From positions 1 through 64,000 of the forward strand of contig CAMFIE010000002.1 of NCBI GenBank assembly GCA_945952315.1: a stretch of DNA of 64,000 nucleotides, given 5' to 3'. The notes beneath the pieces are model-generated. The model did no database searches and had not been told where the DNA came from. It saw only the letters and a list, made by a program, of their open reading frames with translations. Within the stretch, counting starts at the first letter, position 1. The number at the start of each line of letters is the position of its first letter. Of this stretch, positions 10,027-17,911 are shown piece after piece. Origin of the DNA: an uncultured Rhizobium sp. (lineage in GTDB: Bacteria > Pseudomonadota > Alphaproteobacteria > Rhizobiales > Rhizobiaceae). Both the position numbers and the translations under genes were made by a program.

Positions 10027-10041
10027 TAGAACAATTCTAAA
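10025..10041. promoter_or_regulatory. Irr (ICE) box upstream of mbfA
   Basis: A perfect 17-bp dyad, TTTAGAA-CAA-TTCTAAA, that matches the rhizobial iron-control element bound by Irr. It lies between the -10 and the AAGGAG ribosome site of mbfA, consistent with repression of the gene under iron limitation, as known for mbfA in Agrobacterium and Bradyrhizobium. Confidence 0.85.
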
Positions 10042-10052
10042 AGGAGCATTGC

Positions 10053-11036
10053 ATGCTTGGAAAATTCTTTCCTTCGTCACGCCGGTCGTTCGATTCTTTG
10101 TCCGAGCAGGAAATCCTGGCGCTCGCCATTTCCTCTGAAGAAGATGATGCGCGGGTCTATCTAGCCTATGCGCAGCGCCTGAAGCCGGATTTCCCGCAAA
10201 GTGCCAAGGTCTTCGAGGAGATGGCCGAGGTGGAAAGCGGCCATCGCGCCATGCTCATCGACATGCATCGCAAGCGTTTCGGCGATGTCATCCCGCTCAT
10301 CCGGCGCGTGCATGTCAGCGGTTTCATGGAGCGCAAGCCCGACTGGCTGAGCGACAATCTCTCGCTGGACACGATGCGCGACGAAGCGCAATCGATGGAG
10401 GCTGAGGCGCAGCGCTTCTACCATGCGGCGGCTGCCCGCACGACGGATGCCGATACGCGACAGCTGCTCGGAGACTTGGCACTTGCCGAGGCCGGGCATG
10501 AGGATACGGCCCGGCTTCTGAGCGAACAGCATGTGACGGCAGAGGTGCGCAGCGAAGAGGATGCCGAATCCCACCGCCAGTTCGTGCTGACCTATGTTCA
10601 GCCGGGTCTGGCCGGGTTGATGGACGGATCGGTTTCCACGCTGGCACCGATCTTTGCCGCAGCCTTCGCCACGCAGGATACCTGGCAGACCTTCCTCGTT
10701 GGTCTCTCGGCCGCCGTTGGTGCTGGTATCTCCATGGGCTTTACCGAGGCCGCCCATGATGACGGCAAGATTTCCGGCCGCGGCTCACCGCTGAAGCGCG
10801 GCCTTGCCTCCGGCATCATGACGGCGGTTGGCGGGCTTGGCCATGCGCTGCCCTATCTGATCCCGCATTTCTGGACCGCGACCCTGGTTGCCGTCTGCAT
10901 CGTCTTCGTGGAGCTCTGGGCGATTGCCTTCATCCAGAACAAGTATATGGACACGCCTTTCTTCAAGGCTGCACTGCAAGTGGTTCTGGGTGGCTCGCTG
11001 GTGCTTGCCGCCGGTATCCTGATCGGACAGGGATGA
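10053..11036 (+). CDS. mbfA: Membrane-bound ferritin A (ferritin-like domain fused to VIT1/CCC1 domain)
   Basis: 327 residues. The N-terminal four-helix ferritin-like (erythrin) domain, residues 15-160, carries iron ligands in SSEEDDARVY (Glu29/30), EVESGHR (Glu61...His64) and a second LALAEAGHED ExxH-like pair. The C-terminal half (about 185-327) has several membrane helices of the VIT1/CCC1 iron transporter type. MbfA exports iron across the inner membrane and protects against iron and peroxide stress. AAGGAG lies upstream of ATG 10053, directly after a perfect Irr box. A strong terminator follows at 11064. Identification is firm. Confidence 0.94.
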   Translation: MLGKFFPSSRRSFDSLSEQEILALAISSEEDDARVYLAYAQRLKPDFPQSAKVFEEMAEVESGHRAMLIDMHRKRFGDVIPLIRRVHVSGFMERKPDWLSDNLSLDTMRDEAQSMEAEAQRFYHAAAARTTDADTRQLLGDLALAEAGHEDTARLLSEQHVTAEVRSEEDAESHRQFVLTYVQPGLAGLMDGSVSTLAPIFAAAFATQDTWQTFLVGLSAAVGAGISMGFTEAAHDDGKISGRGSPLKRGLASGIMTAVGGLGHALPYLIPHFWTATLVAVCIVFVELWAIAFIQNKYMDTPFFKAALQVVLGGSLVLAAGILIGQG

Positions 11037-11063
11037 GGACAGGTTTTCCTGACCGCAAACGTC

Positions 11064-11091
11064 AAAAAGGCCGGTCTGACCGGCCTTTTTT
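11064..11091. terminator. Bidirectional terminator between mbfA and the peptidase gene
   Basis: 12-bp perfect stem AAAAAGGCCGGT / ACCGGCCTTTTT with a 3-nt loop. It has an A-run on one side and a T-run on the other, so it serves both convergent genes. Confidence 0.88.
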
Positions 11092-11112
11092 CATGTTCAT
11101 ACATCGCAATGT

Positions 11113-11727
11113 TTACTGAAGGGCACCGACCAGAACGTCGCTGCCGTTCTCGATCGAAACCCAGCGGCCGCTGTCGAAGGTGGCCTGACGCTTCAGATAT
11201 TCATAAGGCGTCTTGAACCAGGGCTTCACCTCATTGTCGAGATTGTCGAGAATGAAGTCGCCGCCTGCAGTGCGCAGCGTCAGCACGGCATGACCTTCGC
11301 CATCGGGCTTGCGCACGACGGTGATCAGCAGGGATGATTCCGGAAAACCCTTTTCCATCAGCATGCGACGCTTTGCGAGCACGAAGTCTTCGCAGTCGCC
11401 GGCATTCACCGGAAAGGCCCAGTATTCGTCACGGCCATACAGCTCCTGATCGGTCACCGGGGTGATCGTCGAGTTTACCGCCATGTTGACATCATTGACG
11501 ACCTTCCAGCCCGCATCCGTCACACGGGGCGCGGCGAGATTGGTCTTGATCGCATGGCATTCGGACGGGTTTGCGCGGCAGAATTCGTAATGGCCGATCG
11601 GTTGCGAGGTCACACCGCCGGTAATCATGCCTGCCATCGGGCGAGCGGCAGGCACGGCGGACGAGGCCGAAACGGCGATGGAGAGCAGAGCCCCCAGTAC
11701 ATGTGCCATCGTCAAACGCTTGAACAT
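11113..11727 (-). CDS. Bacterial transglutaminase-like cysteine peptidase (BTLCP)
   Basis: 204-residue exported protein: a signal peptide (hydrophobic residues 8-24), then a papain/transglutaminase-like fold of the BTLCP family (Peptidase_C93, formerly DUF920). The predicted triad is Cys112 in NAGDCEDFVLAKR, His146 in GEGHAVLT and Asp161 in FILDNLDN. Relatives include LapG, which cleaves large adhesins, but no LapD or adhesin is adjacent, so the substrate is unknown. It is monocistronic, sharing a bidirectional terminator with mbfA. A TTAA-N7-TTAA motif lies 20 bp upstream of the start. Confidence 0.9.
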   Translation of the reverse strand: MFKRLTMAHVLGALLSIAVSASSAVPAARPMAGMITGGVTSQPIGHYEFCRANPSECHAIKTNLAAPRVTDAGWKVVNDVNMAVNSTITPVTDQELYGRDEYWAFPVNAGDCEDFVLAKRRMLMEKGFPESSLLITVVRKPDGEGHAVLTLRTAGGDFILDNLDNEVKPWFKTPYEYLKRQATFDSGRWVSIENGSDVLVGALQ

Positions 11728-11746
11728 ATCGATGCCTCTTGAAACC

Positions 11747-11761
11747 TTAACAAAGAATTAA
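11747..11761. promoter_or_regulatory. Candidate CtrA-type site upstream of the BTLCP gene
   Basis: TTAA-CAAAGAA-TTAA fits the TTAA-N7-TTAA core bound by the alphaproteobacterial cell-cycle regulator CtrA. The motif is short and the region AT-rich, so chance is a serious alternative. Confidence 0.3.
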
Positions 11762-11830
11762 GGGTTCTTAAGGCAATAAGTCAATCTTTAGGGAACTGTT
11801 AACCTGTAAAGCCGGGGAATATGGTTAATT

Positions 11831-12664
11831 TCAGCGAGGCTCCGGCGCGACCGAAAAATTGGCGATCGCCTGGATCATCCGCTCCAGATCCTGCGGACGC
11901 GAAAGGCGATGATCGCCATCCCGGACAAGCGTCAGAACCGTGTCATCGGCAGGCAGATGCTCCAGAAGTTTCAACGCATGCTGATAGGGCACATCCGGAT
12001 CCCGCATGCCCTGCAGGATATGAACCGGGCAGCCGGTCTCGATAATGCCGTCCAGAACGCGGTTCTTCCGTCCGTCCTCGATCAGCGCCCGCGTGAAGAT
12101 GTTCGGCTCGGGACTGTATTCGGAGGGCTCTTCGAAATAGCCCCGTGTCGAAAGCGACGCTTTCTGCTCCTCGGTCAACTCCGGCTCGATCAGGTCGCTG
12201 GTAAAATCCGGGGCGGGCGCAATCAGCACCATGCCCTTGAGCTCCGGTCCGCCGGTCCGCTTGCGCAGTTCTTCCGCCACACGCAGCGAAATCCAGCCCC
12301 CCATGGACGAGCCGATCAGCACGATTTCTTCCGGCGCAACGTGATCGATCACGCAGAGGCTTTCCTCCAGCCATCGGCTGATCGTCCCGTCCGTGAAGGC
12401 ACCGCCGGACTGGCCATGACCTGAATAATCCAGCCGAAGACAACCAAGTCCCGTGGATGCCGCATAGTCATCCACGGATACGGCCTTCGATCCGAGCATG
12501 TCGGAACGGTAGCCGGACAGCCAGACAAGCATGGGGCCGCGACTGTTGCGGGTGGGAGCGCGGTGGAAATAGGCGATCGCACGCTGGTCGGCGCCTTTTC
12601 CGACATCGATAAACTGCACGCCGAGATCATCCATATCCGTATCCGCCAAGCCCTTCGCTTTCAT
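11831..12664 (-). CDS. Alpha/beta-hydrolase
   Basis: 277-residue serine hydrolase. It has an oxyanion-region segment VWLSGYRSDM, the RLDYSGHGQS motif, nucleophile elbow GSSMGGW (Ser120), an acid in the 'ILQGMRDPDVPY' strand and the catalytic His in DGDHRLSRP. It resembles acyl-peptide/esterase-type cytosolic hydrolases of the YcjY/BAAT kind; the substrate is unknown. ATG 12664 was chosen because AAGAAGAGAT precedes it; an upstream frame of 24 residues has no support. It is divergent from infC, the usual neighbour relationship in rhizobia as far as I recall. Confidence 0.85.
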   Translation of the reverse strand: MKAKGLADTDMDDLGVQFIDVGKGADQRAIAYFHRAPTRNSRGPMLVWLSGYRSDMLGSKAVSVDDYAASTGLGCLRLDYSGHGQSGGAFTDGTISRWLEESLCVIDHVAPEEIVLIGSSMGGWISLRVAEELRKRTGGPELKGMVLIAPAPDFTSDLIEPELTEEQKASLSTRGYFEEPSEYSPEPNIFTRALIEDGRKNRVLDGIIETGCPVHILQGMRDPDVPYQHALKLLEHLPADDTVLTLVRDGDHRLSRPQDLERMIQAIANFSVAPEPR

Positions 12665-12915
12665 TTCGATCTCTTCTTTTCCGTATAAATGCGATTCTGG
12701 CAATCCGGCAGGCCCTGCGGGGGCCAGTGCAGGCACATCCTGTTACCTGCCTGCAATATAAGGCGCTAAAATAACCCGGAAAATGCGGGCGGGAGGTGAT
12801 TTTCCATTCCGGGCATGCTATGGAACGCGCCGCTGCGGGCGTTGGATCAGGCCAATGCTTAATCCCCGCGCCGATTTTCAGGCAGCCGATATCAACAATT
12901 CAGGAGACTACGACC

Positions 12916-13452
12916 ATTCGCAGACCGTTCAAAGCCGATGCCCCCACCAAGGATGGGCCGCGCTCGAATCGAGAAATCCGCGTTCCCCGCGTTCAGCTGA
13001 TTGATGCCGAAGGGCAGAATATGGGGATCGTGCCGACCGATCAGGCGCTGCGCCTTGCAGAAGATGCCGGGCTTGACCTGGTTGAAATTTCGCCCAATGC
13101 GGAACCGCCCGTTTGCAAGATCCTTGATCTCGGCAAGCTGAAATATGCGACGCAGAAGAAGGCGGCCGAGGCGCGGAAGAAGCAGAAGATCGTCGAAGTC
13201 AAGGAAATCAAGATGCGCCCGAACATCGACACCCATGATTATGAGGTGAAGATGAAGGCCATGAGCCGTTTCTTCCAGGATGGCGACAAGGTGAAGGTGA
13301 CGCTGAAGTTCCGTGGCCGTGAAATGGCGCACCAGGAGCTTGGTCTGAAGCTTCTCCTGCAGGTCAAGGAAGACACGGTCGGCATCGCCAAGGTCGAGGC
13401 CGAGCCGAAGCTTGAAGGCCGCCAGATGATGATGGTGCTTGCTCCGAAGTGA
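12916..13452 (+). CDS. infC: Translation initiation factor IF-3 (ATT start)
   Basis: 178 residues. IF-3 binds the 30S subunit, discriminates start codons and prevents premature 50S joining. The N domain begins [20 protein letters not shown] and carries the IPRVQLID-like strand; the C domain includes EIKMRPNID and [11 protein letters not shown]. The start is ATT at 12916-12918: AGGAG lies upstream at the right distance, and the protein then begins exactly where rhizobial IF-3 proteins begin. Non-AUG initiation of infC is a known autoregulatory feature, because IF-3 itself rejects such codons. A terminator follows at 13477. Confidence 0.95.
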   Translation: MRRPFKADAPTKDGPRSNREIRVPRVQLIDAEGQNMGIVPTDQALRLAEDAGLDLVEISPNAEPPVCKILDLGKLKYATQKKAAEARKKQKIVEVKEIKMRPNIDTHDYEVKMKAMSRFFQDGDKVKVTLKFRGREMAHQELGLKLLLQVKEDTVGIAKVEAEPKLEGRQMMMVLAPK

Positions 13453-13476
13453 GCAGGCATCCCGCCGGTAGCCATG

Positions 13477-13503
13477 AAAAGCCGTCCTATGGGCGGCTTT
13501 TTG
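13477..13503 (+). terminator. Terminator after infC
   Basis: AAAAGCCG with a short loop to CGGCTTTT, then more T. It separates infC from the downstream PepSY/two-component module. Confidence 0.8.
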
Positions 13504-13596
13504 CATTCTGACAGTTTGCTGACAGCCGCACCGGGCGGTCTGTCAGCATCGCTCGGCCATAGTGCTTTCATCAAATCAGCATGAAAGGACACGCCG

Positions 13597-14181
13597 ATGA
13601 CCCGCAACCTTGCAAAGCCCGCCATTCGCAGGATGGCGCTGCTTTCCTTCTCGGCGCTTGCAACTCTCGCCCTTGCTCCGGCAGCAGGTGGCTTCGTCCC
13701 TGTCTCTCTTTCGCAGACAATCGCAAGCCCGGTTTTCGCCGATGATGGCGGAAAGGGCGGCGGTGATCATGGCGGCAGCGAGGCCCATGACAATGGCGGC
13801 TCGCATGACAGCGCCGATCATGCCAATGATCATGCATCCTCCGAAGCTTTCGATCACCAGCATCGCGAAGAGGCCAAGGCGCGTCAGGAGGACGATTCCG
13901 CTGATGATCCTGCCGATGATGATGCCGCTGGCACGCCGGACAAGCATGGGCATGCCCATGGCAACCGGGGTGGCCGCGACAATGTGGAGGTCGCGGTGAC
14001 GGCCGATGGCCTTGCCGGTCTTCAGGACGGGTCACTGAAGGCCGTGGATTCGCTCGGCCGCGATCTTCTGGTGAAGATTGAGACGGAAAATGGAGCGACT
14101 GTCGTCAAGGTGCGCGTCGCTGACCGCGCGCAGGCCAAGCTTGGCCCGATCACCGGTGTGACACTGGTTTCTGCTCTCTGA
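13597..14181 (+). CDS. Secreted His/Asp/Gly-rich protein
   Basis: 194 residues. A long N-terminal signal peptide (Arg-rich start, hydrophobic LLSFSALATLALAPAA, possible cleavage near VFADD) leads into about 85 residues of low-complexity Asp/His/Gly/Ala (GGDHGGSEAHDNGGSHD and so on). A folded C-terminal piece of about 65 residues follows (NVEVAVTADGLAGLQDG...LVKIETENGATVVKVRVAD). The C-terminal strand pattern faintly recalls PepSY but is not diagnostic. His/Asp richness suggests periplasmic cation binding (inference). It is the first gene of a module with a second such protein and a two-component system, and is followed by two tandem hairpins. Confidence 0.72.
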   Translation: MTRNLAKPAIRRMALLSFSALATLALAPAAGGFVPVSLSQTIASPVFADDGGKGGGDHGGSEAHDNGGSHDSADHANDHASSEAFDHQHREEAKARQEDDSADDPADDDAAGTPDKHGHAHGNRGGRDNVEVAVTADGLAGLQDGSLKAVDSLGRDLLVKIETENGATVVKVRVADRAQAKLGPITGVTLVSAL

Positions 14182-14189
14182 TTGCTTTC

Positions 14190-14227
14190 GCTGTTCCTGC
14201 CAAGCCCTCAACCCCCGCAGGAACAGC
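14190..14227 (+). repeat. 11-bp perfect hairpin (first of a tandem pair)
   Basis: GCTGTTCCTGC (14190-14200) pairs perfectly with GCAGGAACAGC (14217-14227) across a 16-nt loop. No T-run follows. It is probably an RNA structure at the 3' end of the first secreted-protein mRNA. Confidence 0.6.
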
Positions 14228-14231
14228 GCAT

Positions 14232-14270
14232 GAGGAGCCCCGCCGCTGCCGCCGGCGTCCGGGGCTCCTC
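14232..14270 (+). terminator. 11-bp perfect hairpin with pyrimidine-rich tail (second of a tandem pair)
   Basis: GAGGAGCCCCG (14232-14242) pairs with CGGGGCTCCTC (14260-14270) across a 17-nt loop. A long C/T-rich stretch follows (CATCCTCTTCC and onward). It could be a partial terminator or attenuator before the PepSY-regulator operon. Confidence 0.5.
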
Positions 14271-14365
14271 CATCCTCTTCCTTTCCTTTCTTTCAGATCC
14301 TGCAGGCGGCCCTTGAAAAGCAGGGTTGCGGCGGGCAATTTGTGTTGGAGTAAACAGGTCTTGTC

Positions 14366-14932
14366 ATGAAATCCCGGTTTGTTGCCCTTTTGCTGGTCGG
14401 TGCCACGCTTGTCTCGCTGAGCGGGCCTTTGGCATGCGCGCGCGCGGACGACAGCGGCGGCGAACATGAGAGCGGGGACAGTCATGACGGTTCCGGCTCC
14501 GGCCATACCGAACGGGACGGTTCATCCGACAGCCGTGGTTCCGACCACGAAAGCGCCGGAAATGACGGATCCGGCAGCGGCGGCGGCTCCCATTCCTCCG
14601 AGCCGTCTGAAGGGTCGCATGGAAAGGGTGAGGGCAGGCCCGGCATCTTGCGTCAGGACGACGAGGACAAAAAGGCGCCAAAGAGCGGTCGAGGACGGCA
14701 GGCGGCGCATGATTCCGCCCGCGTTGCCGTCAAAAGCGGTGCAGTTGTTCCCTACAAGGATGTCTTGAGGCAACTTGAGCGGCAGGGTGCCGGCCGGGTT
14801 CTGCATGTGCAGCTCACCTTCGGTTCGGTGCGCTCGATCTATGAATTGAAGGTGGAAGACAAGCAGGGCAATATTTCCATCGTAACGGTGGATGCAGGCA
14901 CCGGAACAATCCTGTCTGGGGGCGGAAACTGA
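14366..14932 (+). CDS. Secreted PepSY-domain protein with low-complexity linker
   Basis: 188 residues: a signal peptide (MKSRFVALLLVGATLV, cleavage near CARA), about 75 residues of Ser/Gly/Asp/His-rich linker, and a C-terminal PepSY domain (about 118-186: VPYKDVLRQLERQGAGRVLHVQ...YELKVEDKQGNISIVTVDAGTGTIL). PepSY domains are periplasmic regulators of proteases or sensors. The gene is followed after one base by a PhoP-type response regulator and its kinase, so it probably modulates the kinase's periplasmic domain, much as small periplasmic proteins do for other rhizobial sensor kinases (inference). Confidence 0.85.
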   Translation: MKSRFVALLLVGATLVSLSGPLACARADDSGGEHESGDSHDGSGSGHTERDGSSDSRGSDHESAGNDGSGSGGGSHSSEPSEGSHGKGEGRPGILRQDDEDKKAPKSGRGRQAAHDSARVAVKSGAVVPYKDVLRQLERQGAGRVLHVQLTFGSVRSIYELKVEDKQGNISIVTVDAGTGTILSGGGN

Positions 14933-14933
14933 A

Positions 14934-15599
14934 ATGCGGCTTTTGCTTGCCGAGGATGATCGCGATATCGCGCTCTACACAGCCTCCAAGCTGGAGGGAG
15001 AGGGCTATGCGGTTGATCATGCCGCAACCGGGCCGGAGGTCTGGGATCTCGGCGAAACGGGGGATTATGCCGCCATCATTCTCGATCTCGGCCTGCCGGG
15101 CATGGACGGACTGTCGATCCTGAAGCGCTGGCGAGCGGCGGGCGTGAACACGCCGGTGATCGTGCTGACCGCCCGTGGCTCCTGGATGGAGCGGGTGGAC
15201 GGGTTCGAGGCAGGCGCGGATGATTATCTCCCCAAGCCTTTTCGTCCGGAAGAATTGCTTGCGCGGCTGAAAGCGCTTTTGCGCCGGGCGGGTGGCAATG
15301 CCGCGCCCGTGCGCTCGGCCGGGCGGTTTCTGGTGGATGACGGCGCCAAGCGCGTCAGCTTCGATGGCCGGGTGCTTGACCTCAGCCCGCAGGAGTTTCG
15401 CCTGATTTCCCTTTTCGTGTCCCACAAGGGCAAGGTGCTTACCCCGATCGAGATTGCCAATCATGTGCAGGGTCGCGATGACGACCAGGCCAAGAATGCG
15501 GTCGAGGCGATGGTCGCCCGGCTTCGGCGCAAGACGGATGCCTCGGCCATCGAAACCCGGCGCGGCTTCGGTTACGTCATGCCGGAAGAAGGCGCATGA
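14934..15599 (+). CDS. OmpR/PhoP-family response regulator
   Basis: 221 residues. The receiver domain has the acidic pair in AEDD, phospho-acceptor Asp51 (IILDLGLPGMDG), Thr79 (VLTA) and Lys101 (YLPKPF). The C-terminal winged helix is of OmpR type (LSPQEFRLISLFVSHKG...ETRRGFGYVMP). Its start ATG 14934 lies one base after the PepSY gene's stop, and its end overlaps the kinase start by 4 bp (ATGA). It is translationally coupled in the operon PepSY-regulator-kinase. It is closest to the PhoP/QseB group, whose members often respond to divalent cations or antimicrobial peptides. Confidence 0.92.
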   Translation: MRLLLAEDDRDIALYTASKLEGEGYAVDHAATGPEVWDLGETGDYAAIILDLGLPGMDGLSILKRWRAAGVNTPVIVLTARGSWMERVDGFEAGADDYLPKPFRPEELLARLKALLRRAGGNAAPVRSAGRFLVDDGAKRVSFDGRVLDLSPQEFRLISLFVSHKGKVLTPIEIANHVQGRDDDQAKNAVEAMVARLRRKTDASAIETRRGFGYVMPEEGA

Positions 15600-16963
15600 T
15601 TTCCTCGCTGCGCGTCCGCCTCGCGCTCGGCGCGCTTGTCGCCATCACGCTGTCACTGGTTGCGACCGGCTTCATTCTCGGCGGCGCCTTCACCAATTAT
15701 GTGGTCGAGCGCTATCGAAACGAGATGGGCGGCATCATCGACCAGCTTTCGGCCCATGTGGAACTGAAGGATCATGCACTGGTGCTGACAGCGGATCTGC
15801 CCGATCCCCGGTTTGCACTACCGGCAAGCGGGCGTTACTGGGAGGTGATCCCGAACAAGGGGGAGGTTCGCCGATCCGCCTCGCTCTGGGATACCGTGCT
15901 TGATCCGGAACCCTATCCGGATGGATTCGGCTTTTCCCGGGCGGAAGGCCCTGATGGCGAACCGGTGCTGGTGCTGGAGCGAACGCTTGCGATCAAGGAT
16001 GCCGGCGAGCACTATCCTTTCCGCGTGATGGCCGCCTTTCCGGAAGCCGAATTCGCCTCGGGCCTTGCCGATTATCACAGCACGCAGCGCTGGATGCTGG
16101 CACTTTCTGCCGTTGTTCTCACGGGGGCAGCCGTGCTTCAGGGGGCCATCGGCTTGCAGCCGCTGGTCCGCATGCGCCGCCACGTCTCGCTGGTCCGGCA
16201 AGGTCAGATGCAGAGGCTCGAGGAGGAGGGGCCAAGCGAACTTCGCCCGCTGGTCGCCGAACTCAATCTTCTGCTTTCCGAACGGGAAACGGCTGTGGAG
16301 CGCGCCCGCCAGCGCGCCAGCGATCTTGCCCATGGGCTGAAGACGCCGCTCACCGTGCTTTCCCAGCTTGCCGATCATCTGCCGCCCGCCGAGCGGGCAC
16401 TTGCCCTGCAACAGGTGGATCTGGTGCGCCAGCGCGCCGACCGGCAATTGCAGGCCGCCCGTCTCGGCGTGGAGCAGATGGTGAGCACCAATCTTGCGAG
16501 CCTTGCCGGAAAACTGATCCTGGTGCTGAAGCCTGTGACACAGGCCCGTGGCATCGTCTGGCATCTCGCTATTCGCGCAGGTCTGGCCGTGGAAGCCGAT
16601 CCCGCCGATATCGCCGAATGTCTCGGCAATGTGTTTGACAATGCCTCGAAATGGGCAAGAAGCGAAATCGCGGTTGAGGCGGAAGAGCGCGCGGACGGCA
16701 GGATCGAAATCCGCATTCTTGATGACGGACCAGGTGTTGCGGAGGAGGATTTCGCCCGTATCCTGAAGCGTGGCGGTCAGGCCGTCAGCGATGAGAGGCA
16801 GGACGGCTTTGCCGAAGGCAGCGGCCTTGGCCTTGCGATCAGCGCCGATATCGTGCAGGCCTATGGCGGTTTGATAACGCTATCGCGCGCGCGTCTTGGC
16901 GGGCTTCAGGTCTCGCTGCTCTTCCCGGCAGCACCGTCCATCCGGCCAGAGCCAGTTCATTGA
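15596..16963 (+). CDS. PhoQ-like sensor histidine kinase
   Basis: 455 residues. Membrane helix about 9-30; periplasmic sensor domain about 35-165; second helix about 168-187; HAMP-like segment. The H box is SDLAHGLKTPL with His246. The catalytic domain has the N box (ECLGNVFDNASKWA), the G1 box DDGPGV and GSGLGLAIS. It should phosphorylate the regulator at 14934-15599, whose stop overlaps its start. The LAHGLKTPL spelling matches PhoQ/FeuQ-type kinases. The inducing signal is unknown; the two upstream secreted His/Asp-rich proteins suggest a cation or envelope signal. Confidence 0.92.
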   Translation: MISSLRVRLALGALVAITLSLVATGFILGGAFTNYVVERYRNEMGGIIDQLSAHVELKDHALVLTADLPDPRFALPASGRYWEVIPNKGEVRRSASLWDTVLDPEPYPDGFGFSRAEGPDGEPVLVLERTLAIKDAGEHYPFRVMAAFPEAEFASGLADYHSTQRWMLALSAVVLTGAAVLQGAIGLQPLVRMRRHVSLVRQGQMQRLEEEGPSELRPLVAELNLLLSERETAVERARQRASDLAHGLKTPLTVLSQLADHLPPAERALALQQVDLVRQRADRQLQAARLGVEQMVSTNLASLAGKLILVLKPVTQARGIVWHLAIRAGLAVEADPADIAECLGNVFDNASKWARSEIAVEAEERADGRIEIRILDDGPGVAEEDFARILKRGGQAVSDERQDGFAEGSGLGLAISADIVQAYGGLITLSRARLGGLQVSLLFPAAPSIRPEPVH

Positions 16964-16997
16964 TTGGCGCTTGCCCGAAGAATCTGGCTGCCGCCCG

Positions 16998-17026
16998 TTG
17001 CACTTTTTCAAGGCTGCGGTTATAAG
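16998..17026 (+). promoter_or_regulatory. Promoter of rpmI-rplT
   Basis: TTGCAC (16998-17003), exact 17-nt spacer and TATAAG (17021-17026). It gives a leader of about 95 nt before rpmI. It explains how the ribosomal operon is expressed although separated from infC by the regulatory module. Confidence 0.65.
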
Positions 17027-17126
17027 CCCCCGTCCGAACGGTCCGGCAGGGCATGCCGTGGCCGTTATTTATGCTTGAGATGGGCTTCGTCTGCCCGTTT
17101 CGATACAAGAACAATGGAGTAGCAAA

Positions 17127-17330
17127 ATGCCCAAGATGAAGACGAAATCGTCTGCCAAGAAGCGGTTCAAGATCACCGCCTCCGGCAAGGTCAAGGCGCA
17201 GGCCGCTGGCAAGCGTCACGGCATGATCAAGCGGACCAACAAGTTCATCCGCGATGCACGCGGTACGATGGTGCTTGCCGAAGCTGACGGCAAGAAGGTC
17301 ATCAAGAACTACCTGCCGAACGGTCTCTGA
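17127..17330 (+). CDS. rpmI: 50S ribosomal protein L35
   Basis: 67 residues, Lys/Arg-rich, with the L35 signature [20 protein letters not shown] at the N-terminus and GTMVLAEAD in the C-terminal half. It is a component of the large ribosomal subunit. GGAG lies upstream of ATG 17127. It is first gene of the rpmI-rplT unit behind its own promoter; rplT follows after 38 bp. Confidence 0.98.
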   Translation: MPKMKTKSSAKKRFKITASGKVKAQAAGKRHGMIKRTNKFIRDARGTMVLAEADGKKVIKNYLPNGL

Positions 17331-17368
17331 GACTGGCTCGCGTCCGCACTTTTTAAGGAGATCATGAC

Positions 17369-17773
17369 ATGGCACGCGTAAAACGTGGCGTAGTATCCCG
17401 CGCCAAGCACAACAAGGTATTGAAGGCAGCCAAGGGCTTCTACGGCCGCCGCAAGAACACGATCCGCGCAGCAAAGGCTGCCGTTGATCGTTCCAAGCAG
17501 TTCGCAACCCGCGACCGTCGCGTCAAGAAGCGCAATTTCCGCGCTCTGTGGATCCAGCGCATCAACGCTGCTGTCCGCGAATTCGGCCTGACCTACGGCC
17601 GCTTCATCGACGGTCTGAACAAGGCTGGCATCGAAGTGGACCGCAAGGTTCTCTCCGACATGGCGATCCATGAGCCGGCAGCATTCGGCGCGCTGGTTGA
17701 CGCCTCCAAGAAGGCCCTTGCCTATCTGAAGGATGCCGGCACGGCCAACGAGTTTGAAAGCGCGGTCCGTTAA
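17369..17773 (+). CDS. rplT: 50S ribosomal protein L20
   Basis: 134 residues, normal for alphaproteobacteria. The L20 signature [23 protein letters not shown] begins the protein and '[28 protein letters not shown]' follows. L20 is needed for early 50S assembly and in many bacteria represses its own operon. AAGGAG precedes the start. A terminator or attenuator lies between it and pheS. Confidence 0.98.
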   Translation: MARVKRGVVSRAKHNKVLKAAKGFYGRRKNTIRAAKAAVDRSKQFATRDRRVKKRNFRALWIQRINAAVREFGLTYGRFIDGLNKAGIEVDRKVLSDMAIHEPAAFGALVDASKKALAYLKDAGTANEFESAVR

Positions 17774-17810
17774 GCCAGCGCTTCCCAAGCTTTTGCAAGA
17801 ACCGATTGGG

Positions 17811-17843
17811 AAACCCGCGCTGGCAGGGCCGGCGCGGGTTTTT
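17811..17843 (+). terminator. Terminator/attenuator between rplT and pheS
   Basis: AACCCGCGC (17812-17820) pairs with GCGCGGGTT (17832-17840), followed by TTT. With pheS starting 69 bp later it could be a full terminator or an attenuator for pheST. Confidence 0.75.
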
Positions 17844-17911
17844 CCATTTCCGGGACACCTCGTCCCGTCTGCCCGCCAGAAGACTGAACATCACCGCCAG
17901 GAAAGCATCGA

